The notes: generated from the letters alone by a model not told the origin. Shown: positions 15,080 through 22,797, counted from the stretch's first letter. The stretch: 22,797 bases of DNA from JBDHRG01 sp039807445 (GCA_039807445.1 JBDHRG010000039.1:1-22797), one strand, 5' to 3'. Made by a program: numbers and translations.

Positions 15080-15729
15080 GCAGTCACCCTCCGTACCAGG
15101 TAATGCACCAGCGCGCCCGGGGTTACAACCATGTCGGGAGCGATCGCGCCGACCGGCACGATCTGCTCGGCTTCCACGATCGCGGTGGCGCCGGCCATCG
15201 CCATCAGCGGGTTGAAGTTACGCGCGGTGAAGGCGTACTCGAGGTTGCCGTCGTAGTCCGCGCGGCGCGCAGCGATCAAGGCGAAGTCCGCCTTCAGCGC
15301 GGTTTCGACGAGAAACTCGCGGCCGTCGATCGTCAGCGTCTGTTTGCCCTCGGCGACCAGCGTGCCGACGCCGGTCGGCGTGAGCACGCCGCCCAAGCCG
15401 AAGCCACCGGCACGGATGCGCTCGGCCAGGGTACCTTGCGGCACCAGCTGCACCTCGATGGCGCCTTCGATCATCAGCTGCTGTGTGCGCGGGTTGGTGC
15501 CGATATGGCTCGTCACCACCTTGCGCACCAGGCCGGCGTCGATCAGCCTGCCGATGCCCACGCCGGGGCGTGCGGTGTCGTTGGCGATGACGGTCAGCCC
15601 GCCCTTCTTCTGGCGCACGATCTCGTCGATCAGGCCGTGCGGGCTGCCGCCACCCATGAAGCCGCCGATCATCAGGCTCGCACCTTCGGGGATGCGAGCG
15701 ACGACGTCGGCGGCGCTGGCCGTCTTCAT
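15076..15729 (-). CDS. Class I CoA-transferase subunit A (AtoD-like)
   Basis: A 217-residue alpha subunit. Its glycine-rich segment is IGGFMGGGSPHGLID (21-35), closer to AtoD/PcaI-type enzymes than to the GGFGLCGIPE form of ScoA at 12811. LVPQGTLAERIRAGGFGLGGVLTPTGVGT and TARNFNPLMAMAG are intact. It begins nine bases after the fumarylacetoacetase stop with AGGAG in the gap, and its own stop overlaps the start of subunit B by four bases, so the heterodimer is made stoichiometrically. Acetoacetate is the expected acceptor because fumarylacetoacetase, immediately upstream, releases it. Confidence 0.9.
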   Translation of the reverse strand: MKTASAADVVARIPEGASLMIGGFMGGGSPHGLIDEIVRQKKGGLTVIANDTARPGVGIGRLIDAGLVRKVVTSHIGTNPRTQQLMIEGAIEVQLVPQGTLAERIRAGGFGLGGVLTPTGVGTLVAEGKQTLTIDGREFLVETALKADFALIAARRADYDGNLEYAFTARNFNPLMAMAGATAIVEAEQIVPVGAIAPDMVVTPGALVHYLVRRVTA

Positions 15730-15738
15730 ACGCGGCTC

Positions 15739-17022
15739 CTAGGCGCTACGCGCCGCCAGCATCGTGCCGCGGCACTCGCCGAAGCCGATGCGCCTGAAGC
15801 CTTCGCGCTGGCAATAGCCGCGAAGGATGATCGTGTCACCGTCTTCGAGGAAGCTGCGCGTCTCGCCGTTGGAAAGCCGGATCGGCGCCTTGCCGCCCTG
15901 CGTCAACTCCAGCAGCGAACCCGACTCGCCTGGCCTCGGGCCCGACAAGGTGCCCGAGCCGAACAAGTCGCCATTGCTGAGGCTGCAGCCGTTGACGGTA
16001 TGGTGCGCCACCAGTTGCGCGGGGGACCAGTACGACGCTTCGGCGGCGTTCGAGCGCGAGATGCGCTCACCCGGGTTCCCCGCTTCGCGCATCTTCTCGG
16101 TCTGCAGCCAGACTTCGAGCTCGATGTCGAGCAGGCCAGCCTCGCGGTTGGCCGCCGAGTCGAGGTAAGGCAGCGGCTCGGGATCGCCGGGCGGTCGCTG
16201 GAACGGCTTGCGAAACGGCGCCAGCGCGTCCATCGTGATCACCCACGGCGACAAGGTGCTGGCGAAGTTCTTCGACAGGAACGGCCCGAGCGGCTGGTAT
16301 TCCCAGGCCTGCAGGTCGCGCGCGCTCCAGTCGTTGAACAGGGTGACGCCGAACAGGTGGTCTTCGGCGCTCTGCATCGCCACCGGTTCGCCCTGTGGGT
16401 TCGGGCGACCGATGACGAAGCCGAGCTCGAGTTCGTAGTCCATGCGCACGCTGGGGCCGAACTCGGGGTGTGTGTCGTCGGCGCCGCGGCGCTGGCCTTG
16501 CGGGCGCGGGAAGCGGCTCGGGCTGACGTTGATCGTCGAGGCGCGGCCGTGGTAGCCGATCGGCACGAACTTGTAGTTCGGCAGCAGCGGGTTGTCGGGG
16601 CGAAACAGCTTGCCGACTGCGGTGGCGTGATGGATGCCGACGTAGAAGTCGGTGTAGTCGCCGATCGCGCACGGCAGGCCCATCTGTACCTGCGCCTGCG
16701 GCACCAGCGCCTGGCGGAACTGTGCTTCCTGCTTGCTGCCGGCGCGCAGCCCCTGGCTGAGCGCTTCGCGCAGCGCGCGCCGCGCTTGCGGGATGAGCCG
16801 CAGCAGGCCGCTCATGTCATCGCTTGCGATGAGCTTGGCGCGATGCAGGTCGAGCACCTGGTCGCCGATGGCGACGCCGATGCGCCAATCCGCGTCGTCG
16901 GCGCGGCGAAAGCGGCCGATCGGCAGGTTCTGGATCGGGAAGTCGGTCGCCGGCTCGTTGGCCGATTCGACCCAGCTTTGCAGCGTCGGGTCGTGGGTGC
17001 CGTCGGGTGTGTGGATCGTCAT
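15739..17022 (-). CDS. fahA: Fumarylacetoacetase (fumarylacetoacetate hydrolase)
   Basis: A 427-residue full-length enzyme that hydrolyses 4-fumarylacetoacetate to fumarate and acetoacetate. DYTDFYVGIHHAT (122-134) carries Asp125 and the catalytic His132, equivalent to Asp126 and His133 of the mouse enzyme. VPIGYHGRAS, MDYELELGFVIG (metal-binding Glu residues), NDWSARDLQAWEYQPLGPF and SKNF follow in the usual order. GAGGAG lies nine bases before the ATG. It is 40 bases downstream of hmgA and nine bases before the CoA-transferase genes, fitting one operon. In P. putida the equivalent is called hmgB. The enzyme acts on the trans isomer, so maleylacetoacetate isomerase is needed between HmgA and this step; that gene is not in the window. 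Confidence 0.96.
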   Translation of the reverse strand: MTIHTPDGTHDPTLQSWVESANEPATDFPIQNLPIGRFRRADDADWRIGVAIGDQVLDLHRAKLIASDDMSGLLRLIPQARRALREALSQGLRAGSKQEAQFRQALVPQAQVQMGLPCAIGDYTDFYVGIHHATAVGKLFRPDNPLLPNYKFVPIGYHGRASTINVSPSRFPRPQGQRRGADDTHPEFGPSVRMDYELELGFVIGRPNPQGEPVAMQSAEDHLFGVTLFNDWSARDLQAWEYQPLGPFLSKNFASTLSPWVITMDALAPFRKPFQRPPGDPEPLPYLDSAANREAGLLDIELEVWLQTEKMREAGNPGERISRSNAAEASYWSPAQLVAHHTVNGCSLSNGDLFGSGTLSGPRPGESGSLLELTQGGKAPIRLSNGETRSFLEDGDTIILRGYCQREGFRRIGFGECRGTMLAARSA

Positions 17023-17062
17023 CTTTGTCTCCTCGCGGCGCGTTCGTTATGCACTGGCCGTC

Positions 17063-18382
17063 TCAGCGCCGCTTGGCATCGAAGTGCTTGGCCAGCCCCT
17101 GCCAGCAGCGGTAGTACTCGTGCTGCAACTGCACGGTTTCGAGCGCGTAGCGGGTGGGCTGGATCACCGCGGGGGTCTCGAACATGAAGGCCATCGTGTC
17201 CTCGATGTAGTCGGGCTTGCCGGTATCGGCCGCGCTGGCCTTCGCGAACGTATCGGCGTCGGGACCGTGACCGCTCATGCAGTTGTGCAGCGAGCAGCCG
17301 CCCGGCGCGAAGCCTTCGGCCTTCGCGTCGTAGACGCCGTGGATCAGCCCCATGAACTCGCTGGCGAAATTGCGGTGGAACCAGGGCGGGCGGAAGGTGT
17401 CCTGCATCGCCAGCACGCGCGGCGGGAAGATCACGAAGTCGATGGTGTCGACGCCGGGGGTGTCGCTCTGCGACTGCAGCACCAGGAAGATCGACGGATC
17501 GGGGTGGTCGTAGCTGATCGAGCCGATGGTGTTGAAGCGGCGCAGATCGTACTTGTACGGCGCGTAGTTGCCGTGCCAGGCGACGACATCGAGCGGCGAA
17601 TGGCCGATGCGCGCGCGCCAGAAGCGGCCCTGGAACTTGGTGACCAGTTCGAACTCGCCCTCGCGCTCCTCGAAGGCGGCCACCGGCGTGCGGAAGTCTC
17701 GCGGATTCGCCAGACCGTTGGAGCCGATCACGCCGAGGTCGGGCAGCTTGAACAGCGCGCCGTAGTTCTCGCAGACGTAGCCGCGCGCCTGGCCATCCGG
17801 CAGCTCGACCTGGAAGCGCACGCCGCGCGGGACGACGGCGATCTCGTGCGGCTCGACGTCGAGCACACCGAGCTCGGTGGCGAGCCGCAACCGGCCTTGC
17901 TGCGGCACGATCAGCAACTCGCCGTCGGCGTCGTAGAAGAAGCGCTGCTCCATCGAGCGATTGGCTGCGTACAGGTGTATGCCACAGCCGGCGTTGCCGG
18001 CCATCGACACCATGCCGTCGACGAAGTCCATGCCGGCGTCGGGCATCGGCAGCGGGTCCCAGCGCATCTGGTTCGGCGGCGTCGGCACCTCGTCGAAACC
18101 GCCGCTGGCGTGGCTCAGCCAGCGCGCGCCGATGTCCTTGGCGCCTTCGAAAGGCTCGTGCACCGCGGCCGGGCGCATGCGGTAGAGCCAGCTGCGGCGA
18201 TTGCTGTGGCGCGGCGCGGTGAACGCCGTTCCCGACAGCTGCTCGGCGTACAGGCCATACGGCGCCCGCTGCGGCGAGTTGCGCCCTTCGGGCAGGGCGC
18301 CCGGCAGGGCCTCGGTGGCGAATTCGTTGGCGAAGCCGCTCAGATAGCGCTCGGCGTTCGGGTGCTCGGACGTCTGCGTCAT
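17063..18382 (-). CDS. hmgA: Homogentisate 1,2-dioxygenase
   Basis: A 439-residue non-haem Fe(II) dioxygenase that opens the homogentisate ring to maleylacetoacetate. The iron ligands are all present: His336 and Glu342 in WFHRNFASEFMGLIHG and His372 in CSLHNCMSGHGPD, each one residue on from human His335, Glu341 and His371. His366 matches human His365. The N-terminal YLSGFANEFATEALPGALPEGRNSPQ is the family signature. GAGGAGC precedes the ATG by eight bases. Neighbours are an MFS transporter upstream and fumarylacetoacetase downstream, 37 and 40 bases away. Homogentisate could come from tyrosine, from phenylacetate-type acids, or from the hydroxylase encoded in the same operon; the last is favoured by gene order. 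Confidence 0.97.
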   Translation of the reverse strand: MTQTSEHPNAERYLSGFANEFATEALPGALPEGRNSPQRAPYGLYAEQLSGTAFTAPRHSNRRSWLYRMRPAAVHEPFEGAKDIGARWLSHASGGFDEVPTPPNQMRWDPLPMPDAGMDFVDGMVSMAGNAGCGIHLYAANRSMEQRFFYDADGELLIVPQQGRLRLATELGVLDVEPHEIAVVPRGVRFQVELPDGQARGYVCENYGALFKLPDLGVIGSNGLANPRDFRTPVAAFEEREGEFELVTKFQGRFWRARIGHSPLDVVAWHGNYAPYKYDLRRFNTIGSISYDHPDPSIFLVLQSQSDTPGVDTIDFVIFPPRVLAMQDTFRPPWFHRNFASEFMGLIHGVYDAKAEGFAPGGCSLHNCMSGHGPDADTFAKASAADTGKPDYIEDTMAFMFETPAVIQPTRYALETVQLQHEYYRCWQGLAKHFDAKRR

Positions 18383-18419
18383 GATTCGATGCTCCTCGGG
18401 GAATTGGCCGGCACCCGCG

Positions 18420-19808
18420 TCAGTGCGAGGTCGGTGCCAGCTGTGAACGGGCGTGGCCTGCGGTCAAGCGCGGGATGTGCCGGCGCACCAGCAGCAGGGC
18501 GAGTGCGGCACCGGCCATGCCCAGACCGAGCAGCGCGAGGTAGCCGGACGCACCGCCGGCCGTGATGACGGCCGCGCCGATGAACGAGCTGAGAACGCCG
18601 CCGGCGCGTCCGACCGCGAGCGCCGTCGCGGTGCCGGTGGCGCGCACGTCGGTGGCATAGACATGGGCGCACAGCGCATACAGCGACACCTGCGCCGCGT
18701 TGACGAAGAGGCCATGCACGGCAAAGCCCGTGATCAACAGCGATGCGTTGGCCGCCACGTCGACGCCCATCATCGCGAAGGCGCTCAGCGCCGCCCCGAC
18801 CGCCGCCGCAGTCATCGGCCAGCGTGAACCGAAGCGGCCGATGAAGAACGCGCACAGCAGCGCGCCGAGCACACCGCCGAGATTGTAGGCCGTCAGGCCC
18901 TGGCTCGCGACCGCCACCGGCAACCCTTCACCGGACAGCATCGTCGGCAGCCAGCTGAAGGCCGAGTACAAGGACAGCACGACCATGAAGAACGCCAGGC
19001 ACAGCAAGAGGGTGTCGTGCGCCAGGCCATCGCGGAACAGCGCGCCAAAACCGGCCTTGCCCGTGGGCGCCTTCTCGGCCGCGTCGCTGAACTGCGTACC
19101 GGCGGGCGTCGAGCGTTGCATGCGCCCGAGCAGCTTGACCAGCTCGGGCCAGCGCTCGCGGTGGTGCGCAAGAAAGCGTGGCGATTCGGGCAGCACGAGC
19201 AGCAGAACCAGCCCCAGGGCAACCGGCAGCGAACCGCCGATCCAGAACAGTGTCCGCCAGCCGAAAGCGGGCAGCACCCAGCCGGCGAACAGGCCCGCCA
19301 CCATGCCGCCCAGCGGGAAGGCGACGATGGTCAAAGTCACCGCCAGCGTGCGGCTGCGCGCGGGCGTGTACTCGGCCGTCATCGTCGCTGCACTCGGCAG
19401 CGCACCGCCGATGCCCAGGCCGGCAACGAAGCGCAGCACCGACAAGCTGAAAACGTCGGGCACGAAGCCGATCGCCACCGTCACGGCGCCGAACAACAAG
19501 CAGCTGGCGGCCAGCACCTTGCGGCGACCGAAGCGGTCGGCAAGCCAGCCGCCGGCGGCCATGCCAACGGCCATGCCGATCAGGCCGGCCGAGAGCACCA
19601 GGCCGAAGGCATCCCGGGTGACGCCCCATTCCTCGATCATCAGCGGGATCGCGAAGCCGATCAGCTGCCCATCGAAGCCGTCCAGTACGATCGCCAGGGC
19701 GGCCAGAAAGACGACGAACTTCTGCAGGCCGGTGAACGGGCCGTCGTCGAGCGTGCGGCCGATGTCCAGCGTCGGCGCCGCGGCGGCCGATGCACTCGTT
19801 GCGTTCAT
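18420..19808 (-). CDS. MFS transporter, aromatic acid:H+ symporter type
   Basis: A 462-residue, 12-helix major facilitator protein. The first helix carries DGFD (43-46), the acidic motif typical of aromatic acid:H+ symporters such as PcaK, and the loop between helices 2 and 3 is GGWLADRFGRR (86-96). A central cytoplasmic loop follows LPESPRFLAHHRE. It would bring the aromatic acid across the inner membrane. I chose the ATG at 19808, with AGAGGTGAG just upstream. A GTG at 19817, overlapping the stop of the small upstream gene (GTGA), would add three residues. In P. putida U the 3-hydroxyphenylacetate genes also include a transporter (mhaC), which supports the pathway assignment without proving it. 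Confidence 0.9.
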   Translation of the reverse strand: MNATSASAAAAPTLDIGRTLDDGPFTGLQKFVVFLAALAIVLDGFDGQLIGFAIPLMIEEWGVTRDAFGLVLSAGLIGMAVGMAAGGWLADRFGRRKVLAASCLLFGAVTVAIGFVPDVFSLSVLRFVAGLGIGGALPSAATMTAEYTPARSRTLAVTLTIVAFPLGGMVAGLFAGWVLPAFGWRTLFWIGGSLPVALGLVLLLVLPESPRFLAHHRERWPELVKLLGRMQRSTPAGTQFSDAAEKAPTGKAGFGALFRDGLAHDTLLLCLAFFMVVLSLYSAFSWLPTMLSGEGLPVAVASQGLTAYNLGGVLGALLCAFFIGRFGSRWPMTAAAVGAALSAFAMMGVDVAANASLLITGFAVHGLFVNAAQVSLYALCAHVYATDVRATGTATALAVGRAGGVLSSFIGAAVITAGGASGYLALLGLGMAGAALALLLVRRHIPRLTAGHARSQLAPTSH

Positions 19809-19813
19809 CGCGC

Positions 19814-20083
19814 TCACCTCTTGGCGGCGTGGGCCGGCACTGGGGCCTGGGACGACGTCTGGGGCGTTTGCGGCTGCACCTGGACGGGCGCCGGCGCGCT
19901 GTCGCGTGCGGCGGCCAATGCCTGGCGCAGCACGTCGATCGTGCCGATGTGATTGGCCAGCAGCAGCACCAGTCGCGCGTTCAACGCGTGGCTTTCTTCG
20001 ACGCTGAGGTCGCGGTGCGTCTCGATCAGCGCTTCGTAGAAGTCGTCGGCCGAGGCGAAATGCGGGGTCGTGATGAGGTCCAT
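19814..20083 (-). CDS. Small DUF2783-like protein, possible hydroxylase coupling subunit
   Basis: An 89-residue protein. Residues 1-60 form a compact, helix-rich domain (FASADDFYEALIETHRDLS at 9-27, then a leucine-rich helix around ARLVLLLANHIG at 36-47). Residues 62-89 are a low-complexity Ala/Pro/Gln tail (SAPAPVQVQPQTPQTSS...). It has no catalytic motif. The ATG at 20083 has GAGGAAA upstream and is 20 bases after the FAD hydroxylase stop; its own stop abuts the MFS start. DUF2783 proteins are known beside FAD-dependent hydroxylases. P. putida U 3-hydroxyphenylacetate 6-hydroxylase consists of flavoprotein MhaA and a small coupling protein MhaB. By size and position this could be the MhaB counterpart. 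That is inference from gene order; I cannot check the sequence match here. Confidence 0.75.
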   Translation of the reverse strand: MDLITTPHFASADDFYEALIETHRDLSVEESHALNARLVLLLANHIGTIDVLRQALAAARDSAPAPVQVQPQTPQTSSQAPVPAHAAKR

Positions 20084-20103
20084 GGTTGTTTCCTCGTGTC
20101 TCC

Positions 20104-21807
20104 TCAGGCGGCCGCCAGCGCGGTGTGCAGCGCGGCTTTCAGCGCGTCGGCCGAGGGCCTGCGCCAGCGGGCGCAAACGTGCTGGTCGGGGCGCAACAGC
20201 ACTACCGAGCCGGGCTCCATGTCGTAGCGCTGGGCGATCAGGCCTTCGCTGTCGACCAGACTCGCCACGGCGCCGGCCGGCGTACCCTGCGCGGCGATGC
20301 GGATCACCTGCAGCGGCGCGATGCCCTCGGCGGCGCGACTCAGGGTGTCCGATGCCGCCCGCAGCTCGGCCGCATGATTGCCGTCGCCGAACACCAGCGC
20401 GACGAACTCGCCGCCGTGCAACTGCCGCAGCAGCCAGCCGTCGCTGCCGTCGCACAACCGCACCGGCGCGTCGGCGGCCGGCGCGCCGGGCCGCATGCGG
20501 CCTTCGAAAGCATCAGTGTCGGCGGTGTTCAGCGTGCTCGCATCCAGCACCGCCGGCACCGACAGGCGGCCGCTGTTGACGAGGCTGCGCGCGAACGGAT
20601 GCTTGCGTGCGAGGTGCAGGGTGGCGTCACGGAACAGCTTGCTGATCTCGCTCTTCGGCGTGATGAAGTCGGTGGCGCGCGTCGAGTTGAGGATGTTCTC
20701 GTCGGCGGCGAACTCGCGCTCCTCGGCGTAGCTGTCGAGCAGCCGATCGCCTGCCTGCCCGCGCAGCACCAGCGCCAGCTTCCACGCCAGGTTCTCGGCA
20801 TCCTGGATGCCCGAGTTGGCGCCGCGCGCGCCGAACGGCGACACGCCATGCGCCGAATCGCCGGCGAACAGCACGCGGCCGTGACGGAACGCGTCCATGC
20901 GCAGGCAGGCGAAGGTGTAGACGCTCGCCCACTCCAGCGTGTACCGGGCATCCTGCCCGAGCAGCGCGTCGATGCGCGGCTTGATGTTCTCGGGTCGCTT
21001 CTCGAACTCGGGATCGGCGTCCCAGCCGAGCTGGAAGTCGATGCGCCAGACGCCGTCGGGCTGCATGTGCAGCAGCACGCTCTGGTTGCGGTGGAACGGT
21101 GGGTCGAACCAGAACCAGCGTTCAGCCGGCTTGTCCATCGGCATCTTGATGTCGGCGATCAGGAAACGGTCGCGGAAGATGCGGCCCTTGCTCTCCTGGC
21201 CGATGAGCTGGCGCACCGCGGAGCGCGCGCCGTCACAGCCGACGAGGTAGCCGGCTTCGATCTGGTAGTTGCCGTCGGGCGTCTCGATGGTGACGAGCAC
21301 GTGGTCGGTGCACTGCTCGACGCCGGCCACCTTGTTGGCCCAGCGCAGCTGGATGAGCGGCAACTGTGCGATGCGCTCGGCCAGATAGCCTTCGACGTAG
21401 TACTGCTGCAGGTTGATGAAGGCCGGCCGCTGATGGCCGCTCTCGGGCAGCAGGTTGAACTCGTACAGCAGGTCTTCGCCGAAGAACACCTTGCCGAGGT
21501 TCCATGACACGCCCTTCTGCATCATCCGCTCGCCGACGCCGAGCCGGTCGAAGATCTCCAGCGTGCGCTTGGCGAAGCACAGGGCCCGCGAGCCCACCGA
21601 CAGGCTGGTGTCGTTGTCGAGCAGCAGCACCGGCACGTTCTGCTGCGCCAGATCGATCGCCAGGGCCATGCCGACCGGGCCGGCGCCGACGATCACGACC
21701 GGATGCCGCACCGGCGTCGCGGCATCCTGGTCGGGGCTGCGCTCGTAGTCGAAGCGCACCTGCTGGTAGTCGAGGTTCGGCTGGCTGCTCAGATCGCCGA
21801 GTTTCAT
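20104..21807 (-). CDS. FAD-dependent aromatic-ring hydroxylase (MhaA/MhpA-like)
   Basis: A 567-residue class A flavoprotein monooxygenase. FAD and NADPH motifs appear in order: VIVGAGPVGMALAIDLA (38-54), GCDGARSAVR (190-199, DG motif) and GRVLFAGDSAHGVSPFGARGANSG (310-333, GD motif). A C-terminal domain of about 130 residues after 435 resembles the thioredoxin-like tail of phenol and 3-hydroxyphenylpropionate hydroxylases. It would hydroxylate a phenolic acid with O2 and NAD(P)H in the cytoplasm. With hmgA and fahA downstream, conversion of 3-hydroxyphenylacetate to homogentisate is the best guess. 4-Hydroxyphenylacetate 1-hydroxylation or another ring acid are alternatives. The start at 21807 has GGGGAGGAG eight bases upstream; an in-frame upstream Met at 21867 lies within the preceding gene. 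Confidence 0.88.
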   Translation of the reverse strand: MKLGDLSSQPNLDYQQVRFDYERSPDQDAATPVRHPVVIVGAGPVGMALAIDLAQQNVPVLLLDNDTSLSVGSRALCFAKRTLEIFDRLGVGERMMQKGVSWNLGKVFFGEDLLYEFNLLPESGHQRPAFINLQQYYVEGYLAERIAQLPLIQLRWANKVAGVEQCTDHVLVTIETPDGNYQIEAGYLVGCDGARSAVRQLIGQESKGRIFRDRFLIADIKMPMDKPAERWFWFDPPFHRNQSVLLHMQPDGVWRIDFQLGWDADPEFEKRPENIKPRIDALLGQDARYTLEWASVYTFACLRMDAFRHGRVLFAGDSAHGVSPFGARGANSGIQDAENLAWKLALVLRGQAGDRLLDSYAEEREFAADENILNSTRATDFITPKSEISKLFRDATLHLARKHPFARSLVNSGRLSVPAVLDASTLNTADTDAFEGRMRPGAPAADAPVRLCDGSDGWLLRQLHGGEFVALVFGDGNHAAELRAASDTLSRAAEGIAPLQVIRIAAQGTPAGAVASLVDSEGLIAQRYDMEPGSVVLLRPDQHVCARWRRPSADALKAALHTALAAA

Positions 21808-21845
21808 GTCTTGTCTCCTCCCCGTCCTGGTGTCGATGCTGCGGA

Positions 21846-22797
21846 TCAGCCTTCGAGCGCTTCCCACATCTGGCGGTCGCGCTCGGCGGTCCAGATGCGC
21901 GGGTCGGCGTACTGCGTGGCTTCGTCGTAGGCACGGGTGACGTCGAAGGGCATGCAGTGGTCGAAGATGACCCAGCCGCCGTACTTCGGCTTCAATTTGT
22001 CGTAGGTGTCGCGGTAGACCGCCCTCAGGTCGCGCCCGGCCTGTGCACCGGCCTTGACGTGGGCGTAGAGGTCACGGACGAAGTTCTTCGTCATGTCGAG
22101 ACCTTGATTGACCTGCGCCTCGCCGATCAGCGCCGGGCCACGGCCGGGCACCAGCGCCTGCGGACGCAGCGCGGCGATGTTCTCGAGCGTCTGCGGCCAG
22201 TCCTGGAAGTAGGCGTCGCCGGCGTACGGCGTGGCGTCGTACTCCACCAGGTCGCCCGACAGCAGCACGCGGTCCTGCGGCAGCCAGACGACGGTGTCGC
22301 CCTTGGTGTGGCCGCGACCGAGCTGGAGCAGTTGCACCTCCAGCTGGCCGAGCCAGAGGGTCATCTTGCCGGTGAAGGTCATGGTCGGCCAGGTGACGCC
22401 AGGCGGCACCGATTCGACGTTGCTGAACAGGCGCGGGAAGCGGCCGATCTCGCTCGCCTTGTCGGCTTCACCGCGCTCGACGATCAGGTCGTAGGTGTCC
22501 TGGCTGGCGATGATCTGCTGCGGCTGATAGGCCGAGGCGCCGAGCACGCGCACCGCGTGGTAGTGCGTCAGCACGACGTACTTGATCGGCTTGTCGGTGA
22601 CCTCGCGGATGCGGCGGATGACATCGGCCGCCATGGCCGGCGTGGCCTGCGTGTCGGCGATCAGCACGGCATCGTCACCGACGATGATGCCGGTGTTCGG
22701 ATCGCCTTCGGCGGTGTAGGCGTAGGCGTGCTCGGACAGCTTGCTGAAGCTGACCTGCTTTTCCTCGACGTCGGCGTGGGAGGCGAATTTCTTCTCG
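21846..22797 (-). CDS. MBL-fold hydrolase-like protein with altered zinc motif (partial 5' end)
   Basis: 316 residues are visible. The frame is open to the window edge, and the first residues (EKKFASHADVEEKQVSFSKL) look close to a natural N-terminus, so only a few codons are probably missing. The metallo-beta-lactamase fold is clear: GIIVGDDAVLIADTQAT (36-52), LTHYHAVRVLG (76-86), LGRGHTKGDTVVWLPQDRVLLSGDLV and a late FDHCMPFD. The first metal motif, normally HxHxDH, reads HYHAVR: the two His remain, but Asp and the third His are Val82 and Arg83. One zinc site at most looks complete. It is the first known gene of the homogentisate operon, 38 bases before the hydroxylase. It may hydrolyse an ester, lactone or thioester entering the pathway; the substrate is unknown. 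Confidence 0.85.
   Translation of the reverse strand, partial: EKKFASHADVEEKQVSFSKLSEHAYAYTAEGDPNTGIIVGDDAVLIADTQATPAMAADVIRRIREVTDKPIKYVVLTHYHAVRVLGASAYQPQQIIASQDTYDLIVERGEADKASEIGRFPRLFSNVESVPPGVTWPTMTFTGKMTLWLGQLEVQLLQLGRGHTKGDTVVWLPQDRVLLSGDLVEYDATPYAGDAYFQDWPQTLENIAALRPQALVPGRGPALIGEAQVNQGLDMTKNFVRDLYAHVKAGAQAGRDLRAVYRDTYDKLKPKYGGWVIFDHCMPFDVTRAYDEATQYADPRIWTAERDRQMWEALEG

Noticed and set aside
15067..17187. Open + strand frame (706 codons) opposite fumarylacetoacetase and AtoD-like genes
   Set aside because: The - strand carries full-length enzymes with catalytic residues. The + strand product is Arg/Ala/Asp-rich without motifs.

Overview
The window is GC-rich (roughly two thirds G+C by eye), densely packed and catabolic. 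Gene content and codon habit suggest a betaproteobacterial aromatic or fatty-acid degrader. The Rhodocyclales (Azoarcus, Aromatoleum, Thauera type) or a neighbouring Burkholderiales lineage fit best; this is inference, as no rRNA or marker gene is present. I see no tRNA, rRNA, CRISPR array, insertion sequence or phage gene, and no transcription-factor gene.

Left end (1-1763, + strand): the 3' end of a class III CoA-transferase gene, a citrate-lyase/malyl-CoA-lyase type aldolase, and a TRAP binding-protein gene (dctP) cut off after about 77 codons. The broken dctP is joined to a copy of the last ~105 bp of an acuI-type gene and of the control region that follows it.

Middle (1650-4059, + strand): a promoter-like region with two palindromes, an alpha-methylacyl-CoA racemase-like gene and an intact AcuI/YhdH-type acryloyl-CoA reductase gene. 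The intact reductase end and a second copy of the control region lie at 3951-4237, so the racemase-reductase module sits between ~290-bp imperfect direct repeats.

Transport and activation operon (4123-14160, + strand): livG, a long-chain-type acyl-CoA ligase, livH, livM, livK, livF, a PaaK-like adenylating enzyme and a 3-oxoacid CoA-transferase pair (scoAB). This looks like high-affinity import of a carboxylic acid, CoA activation and disposal of a beta-keto acid. Three intergenic spaces hold strong palindromes.

Right end (22797-14417, - strand, convergent): an MBL-fold protein (5' end off the window), an FAD aromatic-ring hydroxylase, a DUF2783-like small protein, an aromatic-acid MFS transporter, homogentisate 1,2-dioxygenase (hmgA), fumarylacetoacetase and an AtoDA-type CoA-transferase. 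Read in order, this is uptake and hydroxylation of a hydroxyphenylacetate-like acid to homogentisate, ring cleavage, hydrolysis to fumarate plus acetoacetate, and activation of acetoacetate. The order resembles the mhaAB/hmg 3-hydroxyphenylacetate pathway of Pseudomonas putida U. No maleylacetoacetate isomerase gene is present here.

The most interesting points are the recombination scar with duplicated two-palindrome promoters, the small protein that may be a hydroxylase coupling partner, the MBL protein lacking part of its usual zinc motif, and two adenylating enzymes with altered phosphate-binding loops in one import operon.
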